From Limnochorda pilosa (GTDB lineage Bacteria > Bacillota > Limnochordia > Limnochordales > Limnochordaceae): 64,000 bases of DNA. Within the stretch, counting starts at the first letter, position 1. Each line of letters begins with the position of its first letter. Of this stretch, positions 37,181 to 45,809 are shown piece after piece. Both the position numbers and the translations under genes were made by a program. Location: NCBI RefSeq assembly GCF_001544015.1, contig NZ_AP014924.1:2232001-2296000 (forward strand). The letters run 5' to 3'. A model generated the notes under the pieces. The model worked only from the letters and a program-made list of their open reading frames with translations, had not been told where the DNA came from and did no database searches.

Positions 37181-38788
37181 TCAGTCCTCGATCCGGACGT
37201 TGTTTTCCAACGAGACCAGGTAGAGCCCGCCCCACGGGACCACCCAGTCCTTCACCCGCTTGTTCACCGCCGAGAAACCCAGCTCGAAGTAGAGCGGGAT
37301 GGCCGCCCGATCCTCCATGATCAGGCGCTGAGCCTGCTTCCACAGGCGATCACGCTCCGAGTGATCGAGGGTGCGGCTGGCCTCGTCCAGCAGGGCGTCC
37401 ACCTCGGGGTTGGAGTAGAAGTGCGTGTTGGTCCTCCCGATGGCGCTGCTGTGGAAGAGCGCGTGGAGTCCCGTGGTCCCGGCGAAGCTGTAGTCGAAGA
37501 AGACCTCGCTGTTGCCGGTTTGCAGGTCCGCAGCCCAGACCGCCGTGTCCAGTGGCACCACGCTGGCCTGAATGCCCAGTTCCCTCAACTGGGTGGCAAG
37601 GATGGTGAGCACCCGCGTCTGGGACCCCGCGATGGTCTTGATGTCCACGCGCAAGGGCTTGCCGTCACGGTCCAGGAAGCCGTCGCCATCGGTATCGGCG
37701 AAGCCGGCCGCCGCCAGTTGGGCTTTCGCGCCCTCCGGGTCGTAGGGCCGGAGGTCGGCGAGGCTGGGATCGTACCCGAAGCCTACCCACGGCGGTACCT
37801 GACCGTAGGCCCGTTCGCCGAACTCCTCTCCGACCACCGCCCTGAAGGCCCCGGTGATGTCCATCGCCCGGGCCACGGCGTCGCGCACTTCCCATTCGTC
37901 GAATGGGGGCTTCTGAACGTTGAAGCCGATTCCCCGATAGGACCCACCCCGGCCGTACAGCTCAATGTCCGGGTTCTGCGCGAGCTGCTGCGCCGTGTCG
38001 ATGTTGAAGACGTAGGGCAGCACGTCCACCTCTCCGACCTCCAGGGCGATGTTCTGCACCGTGGGATCGGGGATGAAGACGAACTCCACCCGGTCGACGC
38101 CGGGCGTGAGCCAGTAGTCCTCGTTGCGGGCGAAGACCACCTGCTCGTCCGGGACGAAGGTGCGAAGCTCGAAGGGACCTGATCCGATAGGATTCTGCGC
38201 GAAACCGTCCTCACCCAACTGCTCTACGGCCTCGTGCGGGACGACCACCACCCGTGCCAGCCTGTTCGGATCCACGATGAGGAACGGATCCGGGTACTTG
38301 GTCTTGATCTGAACGGTGTAGCGGTCAAGGGCCTCCACCGACTCGATCTCACCCAGCGTGAAGGCGGTGCTCACCTTCATGAACCGATCGATCGAGTAGA
38401 CGACGTCGGCGGCGGTGACCTCCCGCCCCTCGCCCTCGGGGAAGACCTCGTTGCCGTCCTGGAAGTGGACGCCCTGCCGGAGGTGGAAGATCCACGTCGT
38501 GTCGTCGGGGTTCTCCCAGCTTTCGGCCAGATGGGGAGCAGGCCGGAAGTCGTCCTTGCTGAGGATGATGAGCGGGTCGAAGACGAGGCTGAAGGCGTGG
38601 ATCTCGTCGTTGCTTGCCGACTTGTAGGGGTCCAGCTGCTGAATCGCCGCGGCGGCGATGCGAAGGGTGCTCGCACCCCGTTGTGCCTGGAGCGGCCCGA
38701 ACGCAAGAACGCTGGCGACGAGCAACACGACAACTGTCCCGGTGATGCCGAAGGCCCACCGACCTACGGGAACGGGTCCCTGCTTCAT
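37181..38788 (-). CDS. Peptide-binding protein, SBP_bac_5 family
   Basis: A 535-residue DppA/OppA-like solute-binding protein. ATG at 38788 has GAAGGGAAGG upstream. The signal peptide is long (basic start, hydrophobic FGITGTVVVLLVASVLAFG, then LQAQRGA). The mature part has STLRIAAAAIQQLDPYKSA, APHLAESWENPDDTTWIFHLRQGV (split across about residues 85-108), the family motif GSGPFELRTF and DYSFAGTTG. It lacks a lipobox. It is the first gene of the operon with dppB, dppC and the M14 peptidase, and the hairpin follows its stop. Confidence 0.92.
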   Translation of the reverse strand: MKQGPVPVGRWAFGITGTVVVLLVASVLAFGPLQAQRGASTLRIAAAAIQQLDPYKSASNDEIHAFSLVFDPLIILSKDDFRPAPHLAESWENPDDTTWIFHLRQGVHFQDGNEVFPEGEGREVTAADVVYSIDRFMKVSTAFTLGEIESVEALDRYTVQIKTKYPDPFLIVDPNRLARVVVVPHEAVEQLGEDGFAQNPIGSGPFELRTFVPDEQVVFARNEDYWLTPGVDRVEFVFIPDPTVQNIALEVGEVDVLPYVFNIDTAQQLAQNPDIELYGRGGSYRGIGFNVQKPPFDEWEVRDAVARAMDITGAFRAVVGEEFGERAYGQVPPWVGFGYDPSLADLRPYDPEGAKAQLAAAGFADTDGDGFLDRDGKPLRVDIKTIAGSQTRVLTILATQLRELGIQASVVPLDTAVWAADLQTGNSEVFFDYSFAGTTGLHALFHSSAIGRTNTHFYSNPEVDALLDEASRTLDHSERDRLWKQAQRLIMEDRAAIPLYFELGFSAVNKRVKDWVVPWGGLYLVSLENNVRIED

Positions 38789-39191
38789 TCGCTACCTTCC
38801 CTTCGGGCAGACTGTTTAGAGCGGCTACTTCGTCGCCCAACCCGGGCTACCCTTCAACGTGGGCCGGATTCGGTGCGAAACCGCACACTGCTAGGCCGTG
38901 CTTCAAACGCAATTCTCACACCAGGATCGGATATTGGTTGAGAAGCGGAAGATTCCGAGGGAGGCATTCGCCGCGTCCCGTCGTAGACCCACGATCGATA
39001 TGCCGGACCAAGCCATGTCTGGCAGGGTATGACGTCCTGTCTGGCCGTCGAAGGGCTCTAGGAGAGAGGATGCGACGCTCTTCCCGAGGATGTCGTCGCC
39101 CGGGCCGGGATCACTCCGCAGCGAACCTGCCCCGCGAAGCCCAGGGCCAGGCCGCTTCGCTCCCGAGCCGCCGCTCAAAGCCCGCAGACAC
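38789..39191. other. Intergenic region with direct repeat and hairpin
   Basis: A 403-base gap without a gene that I can support. It holds TGTCTGGC twice (39016-39023 and 39038-39045, period 22), a possible regulator site, and a GCGAAGC/GCTTCGC stem (39134-39140 with 39154-39160) that could end transcription from the upstream operon. The promoter of the peptide-binding protein must lie here, but no convincing boxes were found. Confidence 0.4.
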
Positions 39192-39428
39192 TTACAGTCC
39201 GTCATGTGCCTCCGGCGGAACGTCGGGGACTTTGGCGAGCGCGCGCTCGAACTTGGCTCGGCTGCCCCGCCGGGCACGCGCTTCCAGGTAATCTACCGTC
39301 ATAAGTGCGGAGATCTTTTCCGCCAGGGCGGTGGTGATAACCTGGTTCATCGACACGCCCTCGCGCTCCGCCAGTTCCCGTATCTGTTTGTGAACGGACT
39401 CCGGAAGTCGCACGCTCAAGGTCTTCAT
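39192..39428 (-). CDS. Ribbon-helix-helix (HicB/Arc-like) protein, own start inside fused frame
   Basis: A 78-residue domain from an ATG at 39428, preceded by GGGGGAG five bases upstream, so it can be made alone. The N-terminal strand MKTLSVRLPESVHKQIRELA followed by EGVSMNQVITTALAEKISAL is a classic ribbon-helix-helix of the HicB/Arc type; the tail ends with FERALAKVPDVPPEAHDGL. Such 80-residue proteins usually stand alone as DNA-binding antitoxins or regulators. No toxin gene lies next to it. The reading frame continues upstream into the permease without a stop, so a fused form is also possible. Confidence 0.8.
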   Translation of the reverse strand: MKTLSVRLPESVHKQIRELAEREGVSMNQVITTALAEKISALMTVDYLEARARRGSRAKFERALAKVPDVPPEAHDGL

Positions 39429-40223
39429 GAGATCTCCCCCACCTCCAGCCACCCTCCGCGCCCTCGGATCCAGCGCGTCCCTCAACCCGTCGCCCAGCAG
39501 GTTGAACCCCATGGCCGTCACCAGGATGGCCGCGCCCGGGAAGCTAGGGTACCACCACTGGTCCAGGAGGAAGGTGCGGCCGCTGTTGACCATGGCGCCC
39601 CATTCGGCGGCCGGGGCCCGCACACCGAGGCCGAGGAAGCTCAGGGTCGCCGCGAGCAGCATGGCACTCCCTACGTCCAGCGTCGCCTGGACCACCACGG
39701 GCCCGAGGCTGTTGGGGATCAGGTGGCGGGCGAGGATCCGCCCGACCGGCGCTCCCGCCGCCACCGCCGCCTCCACGAACTCCCGCTCGCGCAGGGAGAG
39801 CACCTGGGCCCGCACCAGCCGCACGTAGACCGGCACCCGCACGAAGGCCACGGCCAGGACCGTGCTCTGCAGTCCGGGCCCCAGCGCGGCCGCCACCGCC
39901 ATGGCCAGGACGAGCGCCGGGAAGGCGAGGATCACGTCCATCACCCGCATCAGCACCAGGTCCACCTTGCCGCCGAACCAGCCGCTGAGGCCGCCCAGCA
40001 CCAGCCCCGCCGTGAGCGCGAAGAGCACCACCGCCACCCCTGCGCCGATGGACCGCCGGCCCCCGTCCAGCACCCGGGAGAAGAGGTCCCGGCCCACCTC
40101 GTCGGTGCCGAACCAGTGCGCCGCCGAGGGGGGCAAAAGACGCGCCGTCAGCTCCACCCGGTTGGGCTCGTGGGGCGCCACCCAGGGTGCAAGCAGGGAG
40201 CCCAGGACGGCCGCGGCCACCAC
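39192..40223 (-). CDS. DppC-type permease with in-frame C-terminal ribbon-helix-helix extension
   Basis: The permease part (about residues 1-262) has the family signs FGTDEVGRDLFSRVLDGGRRS, the EAA loop EFVEAAVAAGAPVGRILARHLIPN (split around 130-155) and the usual end LLGDGLRDALDPR. Instead of stopping, the frame runs through RRVAGGGGDL into the 78-residue ribbon-helix-helix domain. The GTG at 40223 gives only a few residues before the first membrane segment; homologues have 20-30 more, and in-frame sequence upstream (VATARRHPLALAGAL) fits the family but lacks a normal start, so the N-terminus is unresolved. It pairs with the DppB-type gene upstream. Whether the stop codon was truly lost needs comparison with relatives. 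Confidence 0.8.
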   Translation of the reverse strand: MVAAAVLGSLLAPWVAPHEPNRVELTARLLPPSAAHWFGTDEVGRDLFSRVLDGGRRSIGAGVAVVLFALTAGLVLGGLSGWFGGKVDLVLMRVMDVILAFPALVLAMAVAAALGPGLQSTVLAVAFVRVPVYVRLVRAQVLSLREREFVEAAVAAGAPVGRILARHLIPNSLGPVVVQATLDVGSAMLLAATLSFLGLGVRAPAAEWGAMVNSGRTFLLDQWWYPSFPGAAILVTAMGFNLLGDGLRDALDPRARRVAGGGGDLMKTLSVRLPESVHKQIRELAEREGVSMNQVITTALAEKISALMTVDYLEARARRGSRAKFERALAKVPDVPPEAHDGL

Positions 40224-40264
40224 CAGCGCTCCGGCCAGGGCGAGCGGATGGCGCCGGGCCGTGG

Positions 40265-41305
40265 CTACCCCATGGCCCGAATCCTCGGATCCAGCAGGAT
40301 GGTCACGATGTCGACCGCCAGGTTGATGAGGGTGTACCCGAGGGCCACCACCAGCGTGAAGCCCATGATGGCCGGGAAGTCCAGGAAGGCGATGGAGTCG
40401 ACCACGTAGCTTCCCATGCCCGGCCAGGCGAAGATGCTCTCAGTCACCACCGCACCCGCCAGCAGGTCGCCCAGGGCGAGCCCGACGACGGTGAGCGTGG
40501 GGATGAAGGCGTTCCGCAGGGCGTGGCGGTAGAGCACCCGCCGGGGCGGCAGGCCGTAGGCCCGGGCCGTGCGGATGTAGTCCTGGTCCAGCACCTCGAG
40601 GAGGCTCCCCCGCACCTGGCGGGCCACGATCCCCAGGTGCACGAAGGCGAGACAGCCCGCCGGCAGCACCAGGTGCCGCAGGGCATCGGCCAGGGCCGCG
40701 CCGTCCCGGGCCAGGGCTGCATCCAGCACCAGGATGCCCGTGATCGGCGGGGGCGGCAGCCCGTAGGGCGAAAGGCGCCCTCCCCCCGGCAGGATCCCCA
40801 GCCGCCCGTAGAAGAGGACGAGCACCACCACCCCCAGCCAGAAGAGGGGCACGGAAACCCCCGCCACGGAGACGGTGCGGTTCAGGTGATCCACCCACGA
40901 GTTCCGCCGGGCGGCGGAGATCACCCCCAGCGGGATGCCGGCCGCCACGGCCAGCAACAAGGCCGTGGCCACCAGCTCCAGGGTGGCCGGGAAGAAGCGG
41001 GCCAGGTCCTCGGCCACGGGCCGCCCCGTGCGGATCGACCGGCCCAGGTCGCCCCGCAGCAGCCCGCCCATGTACCGTACGTACTGGACCGCCAGCGGCC
41101 GGTCCAGGCCGTAGGTGGTCCGGATCTGGGCCAGCACCTGCTCCGACGCCCGCTGCCCGGCCAGGAGGCGGGCCGGGTCCCCGGGGATGGCCTGCGAGAT
41201 GAGAAAGGTGAGCACGCTCACCCCCGCCAGGACCAGCACCAGCAGGCCGAGGCGGCGGAGGATCACCTGACCCAGGGAGACCGTCGCCCCCGCCTGCCGG
41301 TCCAT
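40265..41305 (-). CDS. Peptide-type ABC transporter permease, DppB type
   Basis: A 346-residue permease with VILRRLGLLVLVLAGVSVLTF at residues 14-34, AIPGDPARLL, and EAA loop VLDQDYIRTARAYGLPPRRVLYRHALRN split around 235-262. A periplasmic loop around residues 170-195 is rich in glycine and proline and longer than in most relatives. ATG at 41305 has GGTGAGGA upstream and lies ten bases after the binding-protein stop. It forms one transporter with the genes on either side. Substrate unknown. Confidence 0.92.
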   Translation of the reverse strand: MDRQAGATVSLGQVILRRLGLLVLVLAGVSVLTFLISQAIPGDPARLLAGQRASEQVLAQIRTTYGLDRPLAVQYVRYMGGLLRGDLGRSIRTGRPVAEDLARFFPATLELVATALLLAVAAGIPLGVISAARRNSWVDHLNRTVSVAGVSVPLFWLGVVVLVLFYGRLGILPGGGRLSPYGLPPPPITGILVLDAALARDGAALADALRHLVLPAGCLAFVHLGIVARQVRGSLLEVLDQDYIRTARAYGLPPRRVLYRHALRNAFIPTLTVVGLALGDLLAGAVVTESIFAWPGMGSYVVDSIAFLDFPAIMGFTLVVALGYTLINLAVDIVTILLDPRIRAMG

Positions 41306-41315
41306 CGCCGGGTCC

Positions 41316-42863
41316 TCACCGCTTGCTCATCGTGTCGATGTTGTAGATGTCGAGCAGCATGGGGTTGAAGACGTAGCCCTGCACCGCCTCCCGCATCGCC
41401 ACCTGGTACCGCTGCTGGTAGAGGTAGACGTAGGCCGCCTCCTCCACCGCGATCCGCTGCGCCTCCCGGTAGAGGCGCGTCCGCTCCTGCACGTCCGTCT
41501 CCACGGCCGCCTGCCGGACCAGCCGGTCCACCCGCGCGTCGCTGAAGAAGGACCGGTTCCCCGCGAGGCCGCCGTTGGCCGAGTCGAACCAGTAGTTCAT
41601 GAACATGTAGGGATCGGCGAAGTCGGGCGTCCAGTTGCCGACGGCGATGTCGAACTCGCCCTCGTCGAGCCGGGCCCGCATGGTCGCGTACGCGAGCGGC
41701 TCCAGCTCCATCCGGATCCCCAGCTCGGCAAGCTGCGCCTGCAGGGCCAGCCCGATCTGCTCCCACTCGGGGTAGACGGGGGTGTACAGGTAGCCCAGGG
41801 TGAGCCCGCCCCCGAGCCCCGCCCCCTCCAGGAGCGCCCGGGCCCGGTCCATGTCCCGCGTGTACTGGAAGAGCTCCGGGTCGTGGGACCACATGCCCTG
41901 GGGCACCGGGCCCCGCATCTGCACGGCGTTGCCCAGCATCACCCCGTCGATGAGCCCCTGGTAGTCCACCGCATAGGAGATCGCCTGCCGGACCCGGACG
42001 TCGTCCAGCGGCGGGCGCAGGTTGTTGAGGTACAGGTAAGTCACCCGGAAGCTCGGATGCTCCTCCACCCGAACCCCCGCGGCCCCCTTGAGCCGATCGA
42101 GCTGGTCCAGGGGCAGGGCCTCGGCGATGTCGATGTCTCCCCGCTCAAGCTGCAGCCTGCGGGCCGACGGGTCCTGGATCACCTGAAAGAGCACCAGGTC
42201 GAAGGCCGGCTTGGGGCCGTCGTAGTACGGGTTGGGGACCAGGCGCAGCTGCTGGTCCTTCTGCCACCGCTCGAGCTGGTAGGGCCCGCTGCCCAGGGTG
42301 TGCTCGGCCAGGTAGCCCCGGGCCAGGTCGCCGTCCTGCTCGTGCTCGGCCGCCTTGGGATGCACGATGCTCGCGCCGTTGTTGGCAAGGGTGAAGAGGA
42401 AGGGGGCGAAGGGATCGCTCAGGGTGAACCGGACCGTCCAGTCGTCGAGCGCCTCCACCTTCTCCAGGGTGGGAAAGGCGTCGGCCGGCCCCTGCCCCAC
42501 GGCCAGGAGCCGCTGGAAGCGGTACGCGACCGCCCCGGCATCCACAGGCGTGCCGTCGGCAAAGCGGGCATTCTGTCGCAAGATGAAGGTCCAGACGCGC
42601 CCGTCTTCCGACACGTCCCAGCCGGTGGCCAGGTCCCCCTCCACCTCGGTGGTTCCCACACCGTTCTCCACCCTGTACCGCACCAGCCGCCGGTACGCCG
42701 GGTAGGTCACCGCCCAGGACCGATTGGTCATGGTGACGGCCGGGTCCAGGTTGTCCACGTCGCCGGCGATCCCGATGACCAGCACGTTCGGTGGCGTCGC
42801 GGCCCGCCCGAGGTTCAGCCTCCTGGCCGAGGGGCTGGGCGAGATGGCCGATCCGCTGGCCAA
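41316..42863 (-). CDS. SBP_bac_5 substrate-binding protein lacking a signal peptide
   Basis: A 515-residue DppA-like binding protein: VLVIGIAGDVDNLDPAVTMTN, LATGWDVSEDGRVWTFILRQNA (split), the GSGPYQLERW motif and FADPYMFMNYWF are all present. The first 26 residues contain no hydrophobic core and no cysteine, so there is no export signal, which is odd for this family. The start is a TTG at 42863 without a ribosome site, and the frame opens directly after the stop codon of the alcohol dehydrogenase gene, in the same frame. This suggests the 5' end was lost and replaced. It may be a recent pseudogene, be translated from readthrough, or act in the cytoplasm. Confidence 0.8.
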   Translation of the reverse strand: MASGSAISPSPSARRLNLGRAATPPNVLVIGIAGDVDNLDPAVTMTNRSWAVTYPAYRRLVRYRVENGVGTTEVEGDLATGWDVSEDGRVWTFILRQNARFADGTPVDAGAVAYRFQRLLAVGQGPADAFPTLEKVEALDDWTVRFTLSDPFAPFLFTLANNGASIVHPKAAEHEQDGDLARGYLAEHTLGSGPYQLERWQKDQQLRLVPNPYYDGPKPAFDLVLFQVIQDPSARRLQLERGDIDIAEALPLDQLDRLKGAAGVRVEEHPSFRVTYLYLNNLRPPLDDVRVRQAISYAVDYQGLIDGVMLGNAVQMRGPVPQGMWSHDPELFQYTRDMDRARALLEGAGLGGGLTLGYLYTPVYPEWEQIGLALQAQLAELGIRMELEPLAYATMRARLDEGEFDIAVGNWTPDFADPYMFMNYWFDSANGGLAGNRSFFSDARVDRLVRQAAVETDVQERTRLYREAQRIAVEEAAYVYLYQQRYQVAMREAVQGYVFNPMLLDIYNIDTMSKR

Positions 42864-42890
42864 GCCGTCGACGTGACAGGACCCCAGACC

Positions 42891-43937
42891 TCACACGTCG
42901 ACCACCGCCTTCAGGATCCGGCGCTCTTTCATGGCCGAGATGGCCTGGGGGATCTCATCGAGGGAGACGGTGTGCCCCAGCAGCGGGTCGAGTCGACGGC
43001 CGAGGGACTGGATCAGGGCACCGGCTCGCTGGAAGTGCGACACGTCGAAGCCGAAGGTTCCGGTCAGGCCGACCTCGCGGTAGTGAACGTGGTAGGGGTC
43101 AATGGCGGTCCGAATGTCCCTGGCCATCCCGGCGAAGAGGTTCACGGTTCCCCCCGGCCGCACGACGGCGAGCAGCTCCGGCACGAGGTCCGCGGCCTCG
43201 ACAGACAGAATGGCCGCGTCGACCCCCGCTCCACCCGTCGCCTCCGCGACCGCCCGAGCCAGGGACGTCGCGCCGGCCGCCATCGGCAGGCCGCCCATGC
43301 TCGCCGCCAGCTCGAGCCGTTCCGGCACCAGGTCGGTCACGAGCACCGCCGCGCCGCCCATCTGCAGCGACGCCAGCACATGGAGCAGGCCCATGGGGCC
43401 CGCCCCCACCACGAGCAGGCGGCTCCCGGGCCCTGCGCCCACCTTCTCCAGAGAGTGGACCACGCACGCCATGGGTTCGGTGAGCACGTAGGCCCGAACG
43501 GATGCGAGCGCGTGGGGGTCGCCGTCGTTGGACCTGAGGCGGAAGATTCCCCGCTCCACGATCTCCCGGGGAAGCGCGACGTACTCGGCGAACGCCCCGT
43601 TGCTGGGAACCGACTTGCGGGAGCAGAGCTGCCCCAGGCCATGGCGACAGGCGGGGCAGGAGCCGCATCCCACGTACGGTGCTGCAGCCACCCGGTCGCC
43701 GACCCGCAGCCCGCTCTCCTCGGCCCCGGCGCCGACCGCCACCACTTCCCCCACGAACTCGTGGCCGAGGATGACCGGAGGCTGGAAGAGCGGATGACCC
43801 CGGAGGTAGGTCTTCACGTCCGTGCCGCAGACCGCCGCCCCCAGAGTCCGCACCAGCACCCCACCCGGCGGCGGTTGGGGTGTCGGAACCTCTTCCACGG
43901 CAAGCTGCAGGGGCCCGCGAAAGATGGCTGCTCTCAC
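42891..43937 (-). CDS. Zinc-dependent alcohol/polyol dehydrogenase (MDR family)
   Basis: A 348-residue medium-chain dehydrogenase. GTG at 43937 overlaps the aldolase stop (GTGA) and follows GAGG by seven bases. Catalytic zinc ligands appear in AAVCGTDVKT (C36 region) and LGHEFVGEV (GHE motif, about residues 58-66). The structural zinc cysteines are in YVGCGSCPACRHGLGQLCS (about 92-110). The NAD-binding motif is LLVVGAGPMGLL (about 170-181). It resembles sorbitol/threonine-type dehydrogenases. With the aldolase and NAD-kinase-like genes it may oxidise a polyol or hydroxy acid. Substrate not identifiable. Confidence 0.9.
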   Translation of the reverse strand: MRAAIFRGPLQLAVEEVPTPQPPPGGVLVRTLGAAVCGTDVKTYLRGHPLFQPPVILGHEFVGEVVAVGAGAEESGLRVGDRVAAAPYVGCGSCPACRHGLGQLCSRKSVPSNGAFAEYVALPREIVERGIFRLRSNDGDPHALASVRAYVLTEPMACVVHSLEKVGAGPGSRLLVVGAGPMGLLHVLASLQMGGAAVLVTDLVPERLELAASMGGLPMAAGATSLARAVAEATGGAGVDAAILSVEAADLVPELLAVVRPGGTVNLFAGMARDIRTAIDPYHVHYREVGLTGTFGFDVSHFQRAGALIQSLGRRLDPLLGHTVSLDEIPQAISAMKERRILKAVVDV

Positions 43938-44698
43938 TGGTCCACCTCTCCCTCCGATGCCCCGTGCACGGCCCTGCACAGTCGGGCGACGAATCCTTCC
44001 GGTTCCGGATGTCCCCAGGCGTTGCGGCCGAAGGCCACTCCGACCGCTCCTGCGCCCATGGCACGCGCGACCTGCTGCAGCAGGCTCGCCTCGTCGGGCA
44101 CCTTGGGGCCGCCGGCCAGAACAACGGGTCGCGGGCAACCCTCGATGAGCTCGCGCAGCTCGCCTGCGTCGTCCGGGTAAGCGGCCTTCACCACGTCGGC
44201 TCCCAACTCGGCCGCGATCCGGCATGCGTCCACCAGCGACGGCACGGAGGACGGAAGGCACTCTACAATAACCGGAAGCCCCAGGCCGTGCGCGCGATCG
44301 ATCAGGAGACCGAGTCGCTCCAACGCCGCCGGCTCTTCCGACGCGCGGCCCCAGCCGAAAGGTGCCATGGCCAGGAGCGCGTCGGCCCCCAGGCGGCACG
44401 CGCCTTCGGGGGTGATCACAGGACGAGGCACGGCATCACGGGGGTCGGCATGGCCCACAGCCATGTCCACCCGCACCACAAGAGGGGCGCCGCGCATATG
44501 ATCGGCTGCTGCCACCGCTCCCCCCGGCGAGAGGATGAGCGCGTCCGCGCCGGCAGCGAGCATGCGGCCGGCCAGCTCTGGAAGAGCGGCGGGGCCTCCA
44601 CGGGCACCCATGAAGAGCCCGTGGTCCAGGGCCACCATCACCGTCCGGCCGCGCGGGAAGAGGCGGTCCAGCCGCAGGCGAAGGCCGGCGTCGTTCAT
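43934..44698 (-). CDS. DhnA/LsrF-type class I aldolase
   Basis: A 254-residue TIM-barrel aldolase related to DhnA fructose-bisphosphate aldolase and LsrF. MVALDHGLFMGARGG opens the barrel (about residues 21-35). The Schiff-base lysine is in GADVVKAAYPDD (about residue 165). VLAGGPKVPDEASLLQQV and GAVGVAFGRNAWGHPEP form the phosphate-binding end. ATG at 44698 has GGGGAG ten bases upstream; a GTG one codon earlier is also possible. It follows the NAD-kinase-like gene by 19 bases and overlaps the dehydrogenase. An AI-2-like or deoxysugar phosphate substrate, phosphorylated by an unknown kinase, is possible. Confidence 0.87.
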   Translation of the reverse strand: MNDAGLRLRLDRLFPRGRTVMVALDHGLFMGARGGPAALPELAGRMLAAGADALILSPGGAVAAADHMRGAPLVVRVDMAVGHADPRDAVPRPVITPEGACRLGADALLAMAPFGWGRASEEPAALERLGLLIDRAHGLGLPVIVECLPSSVPSLVDACRIAAELGADVVKAAYPDDAGELRELIEGCPRPVVLAGGPKVPDEASLLQQVARAMGAGAVGVAFGRNAWGHPEPEGFVARLCRAVHGASEGEVDQ

Positions 44699-44717
44699 CA
44701 CGGAAACACTCCCCTTT

Positions 44718-45809
44718 TCAAGACATGCGGTCAAACCAGGCGTGCAGCGCTGCCTGCCGGAGGACCCGGATCCGAACCTCCCGGTCAGGGCCGAGCAGGA
44801 CGAGCGGGTTGCCATCCACACAGAGCGCAGCTTCCGGACGCATGCCCCGCACGACCACCCGATCCTCCTCACGAAGGCCCGCGAACCGGCTCACCAGGGG
44901 CTCCATGTCCTGTAGCCGCCAGAGGTCGACCTCGGCGGAAACGATGGGCCGTTCGGTCACCAGAACCGCTCCTGGGAGGCCCAAGGGCTCCGCCAGGCAG
45001 AGCCCCCCTACCAGGGCTCTTCCCCGGAAGGATCCGGCGATGGGAGCGACGATCACCTGGCCCACTTCCGTACCCCGAGCGACGACCCGGCGTCTCCCTC
45101 GCGCAGCGACCGGCGTCCGTCGGGCCCCGGCCGGTGCCTGCTGCCCCCGGCGCCCATCGGGGGACTCCACCACCACCTCCGCGGCGGCCGTGCCCACGGA
45201 ACGAGACGTGGCCGGCACGCTCCTGCCCGTGAGCTTGGCCGCCGCGTCCACGTCCCGGGCCTGACCGTGTACGGTAGCCAAGACGGTGGTACCCACGACG
45301 GCGTCGTTGAACCCTATCCCCAGGAGCCGGCCTTCGAGGAAGGCCTCCACACCGGCTACGCTGTGCACGCGTAGCATGGACGGATCCGAGGGGAGGACGG
45401 CGGGCAGGGAGGTCACCTCGGAAGCACGCAGAGAGACCATGGCACCGGCGTTGGTGGTTCCACATCCCACCCCGAGGATCGGCACCCGCAAGCCTTCCCG
45501 GTGCAAGGCCAAAGCGGCGTCGGCCAGGGTTCCGTCGCCCCCGAAGACCACCAGGACGTCCAGATCGTGCCGGCAAAGGGCGGAGACCGCGGCCATGGCG
45601 GCCGCCCGCCCGCCGCCGGGGGCGCCTTCGGGGAGCTCTACCACATGGAGGGTCGGGCGCAGCGACGAGGGCGCGCACTCCGCCCCCAGCGGACCGGGCG
45701 GCGCCGCCCAGAACCAGGCCCGCGCCCGCTGCAGGAAGCCTTCCACCGCGTCTCGCCATGAGGGGAAGCCCGCCCCGGCCGCGGGGTTCACCACCAGTCC
45801 GGCGCGCAT
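44718..45809 (-). CDS. ATP-NAD kinase-like protein (AcoX-like)
   Basis: A 363-residue member of the NAD/diacylglycerol kinase superfamily. The hallmark VVFGGDGTLADAA lies at about residues 90-102, with GVGCGTTNAG following, as in AcoX-type proteins of acetoin and polyol operons. The N-terminal AGLVVNPAAGAGF fits the same group. A basic segment around residues 222-245 looks like a low-complexity insert. ATG at 45809 overlaps the stop of the SorC-type gene by one base. The second substrate is unknown; it could phosphorylate NAD or a small polyol intermediate for the aldolase that follows. Confidence 0.82.
   Translation of the reverse strand: MRAGLVVNPAAGAGFPSWRDAVEGFLQRARAWFWAAPPGPLGAECAPSSLRPTLHVVELPEGAPGGGRAAAMAAVSALCRHDLDVLVVFGGDGTLADAALALHREGLRVPILGVGCGTTNAGAMVSLRASEVTSLPAVLPSDPSMLRVHSVAGVEAFLEGRLLGIGFNDAVVGTTVLATVHGQARDVDAAAKLTGRSVPATSRSVGTAAAEVVVESPDGRRGQQAPAGARRTPVAARGRRRVVARGTEVGQVIVAPIAGSFRGRALVGGLCLAEPLGLPGAVLVTERPIVSAEVDLWRLQDMEPLVSRFAGLREEDRVVVRGMRPEAALCVDGNPLVLLGPDREVRIRVLRQAALHAWFDRMS

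Noticed and set aside
41883-44180. Long plus-strand open frame opposite the binding-protein and dehydrogenase genes
   Set aside because: Antisense shadow of two well-supported genes; no start signal.
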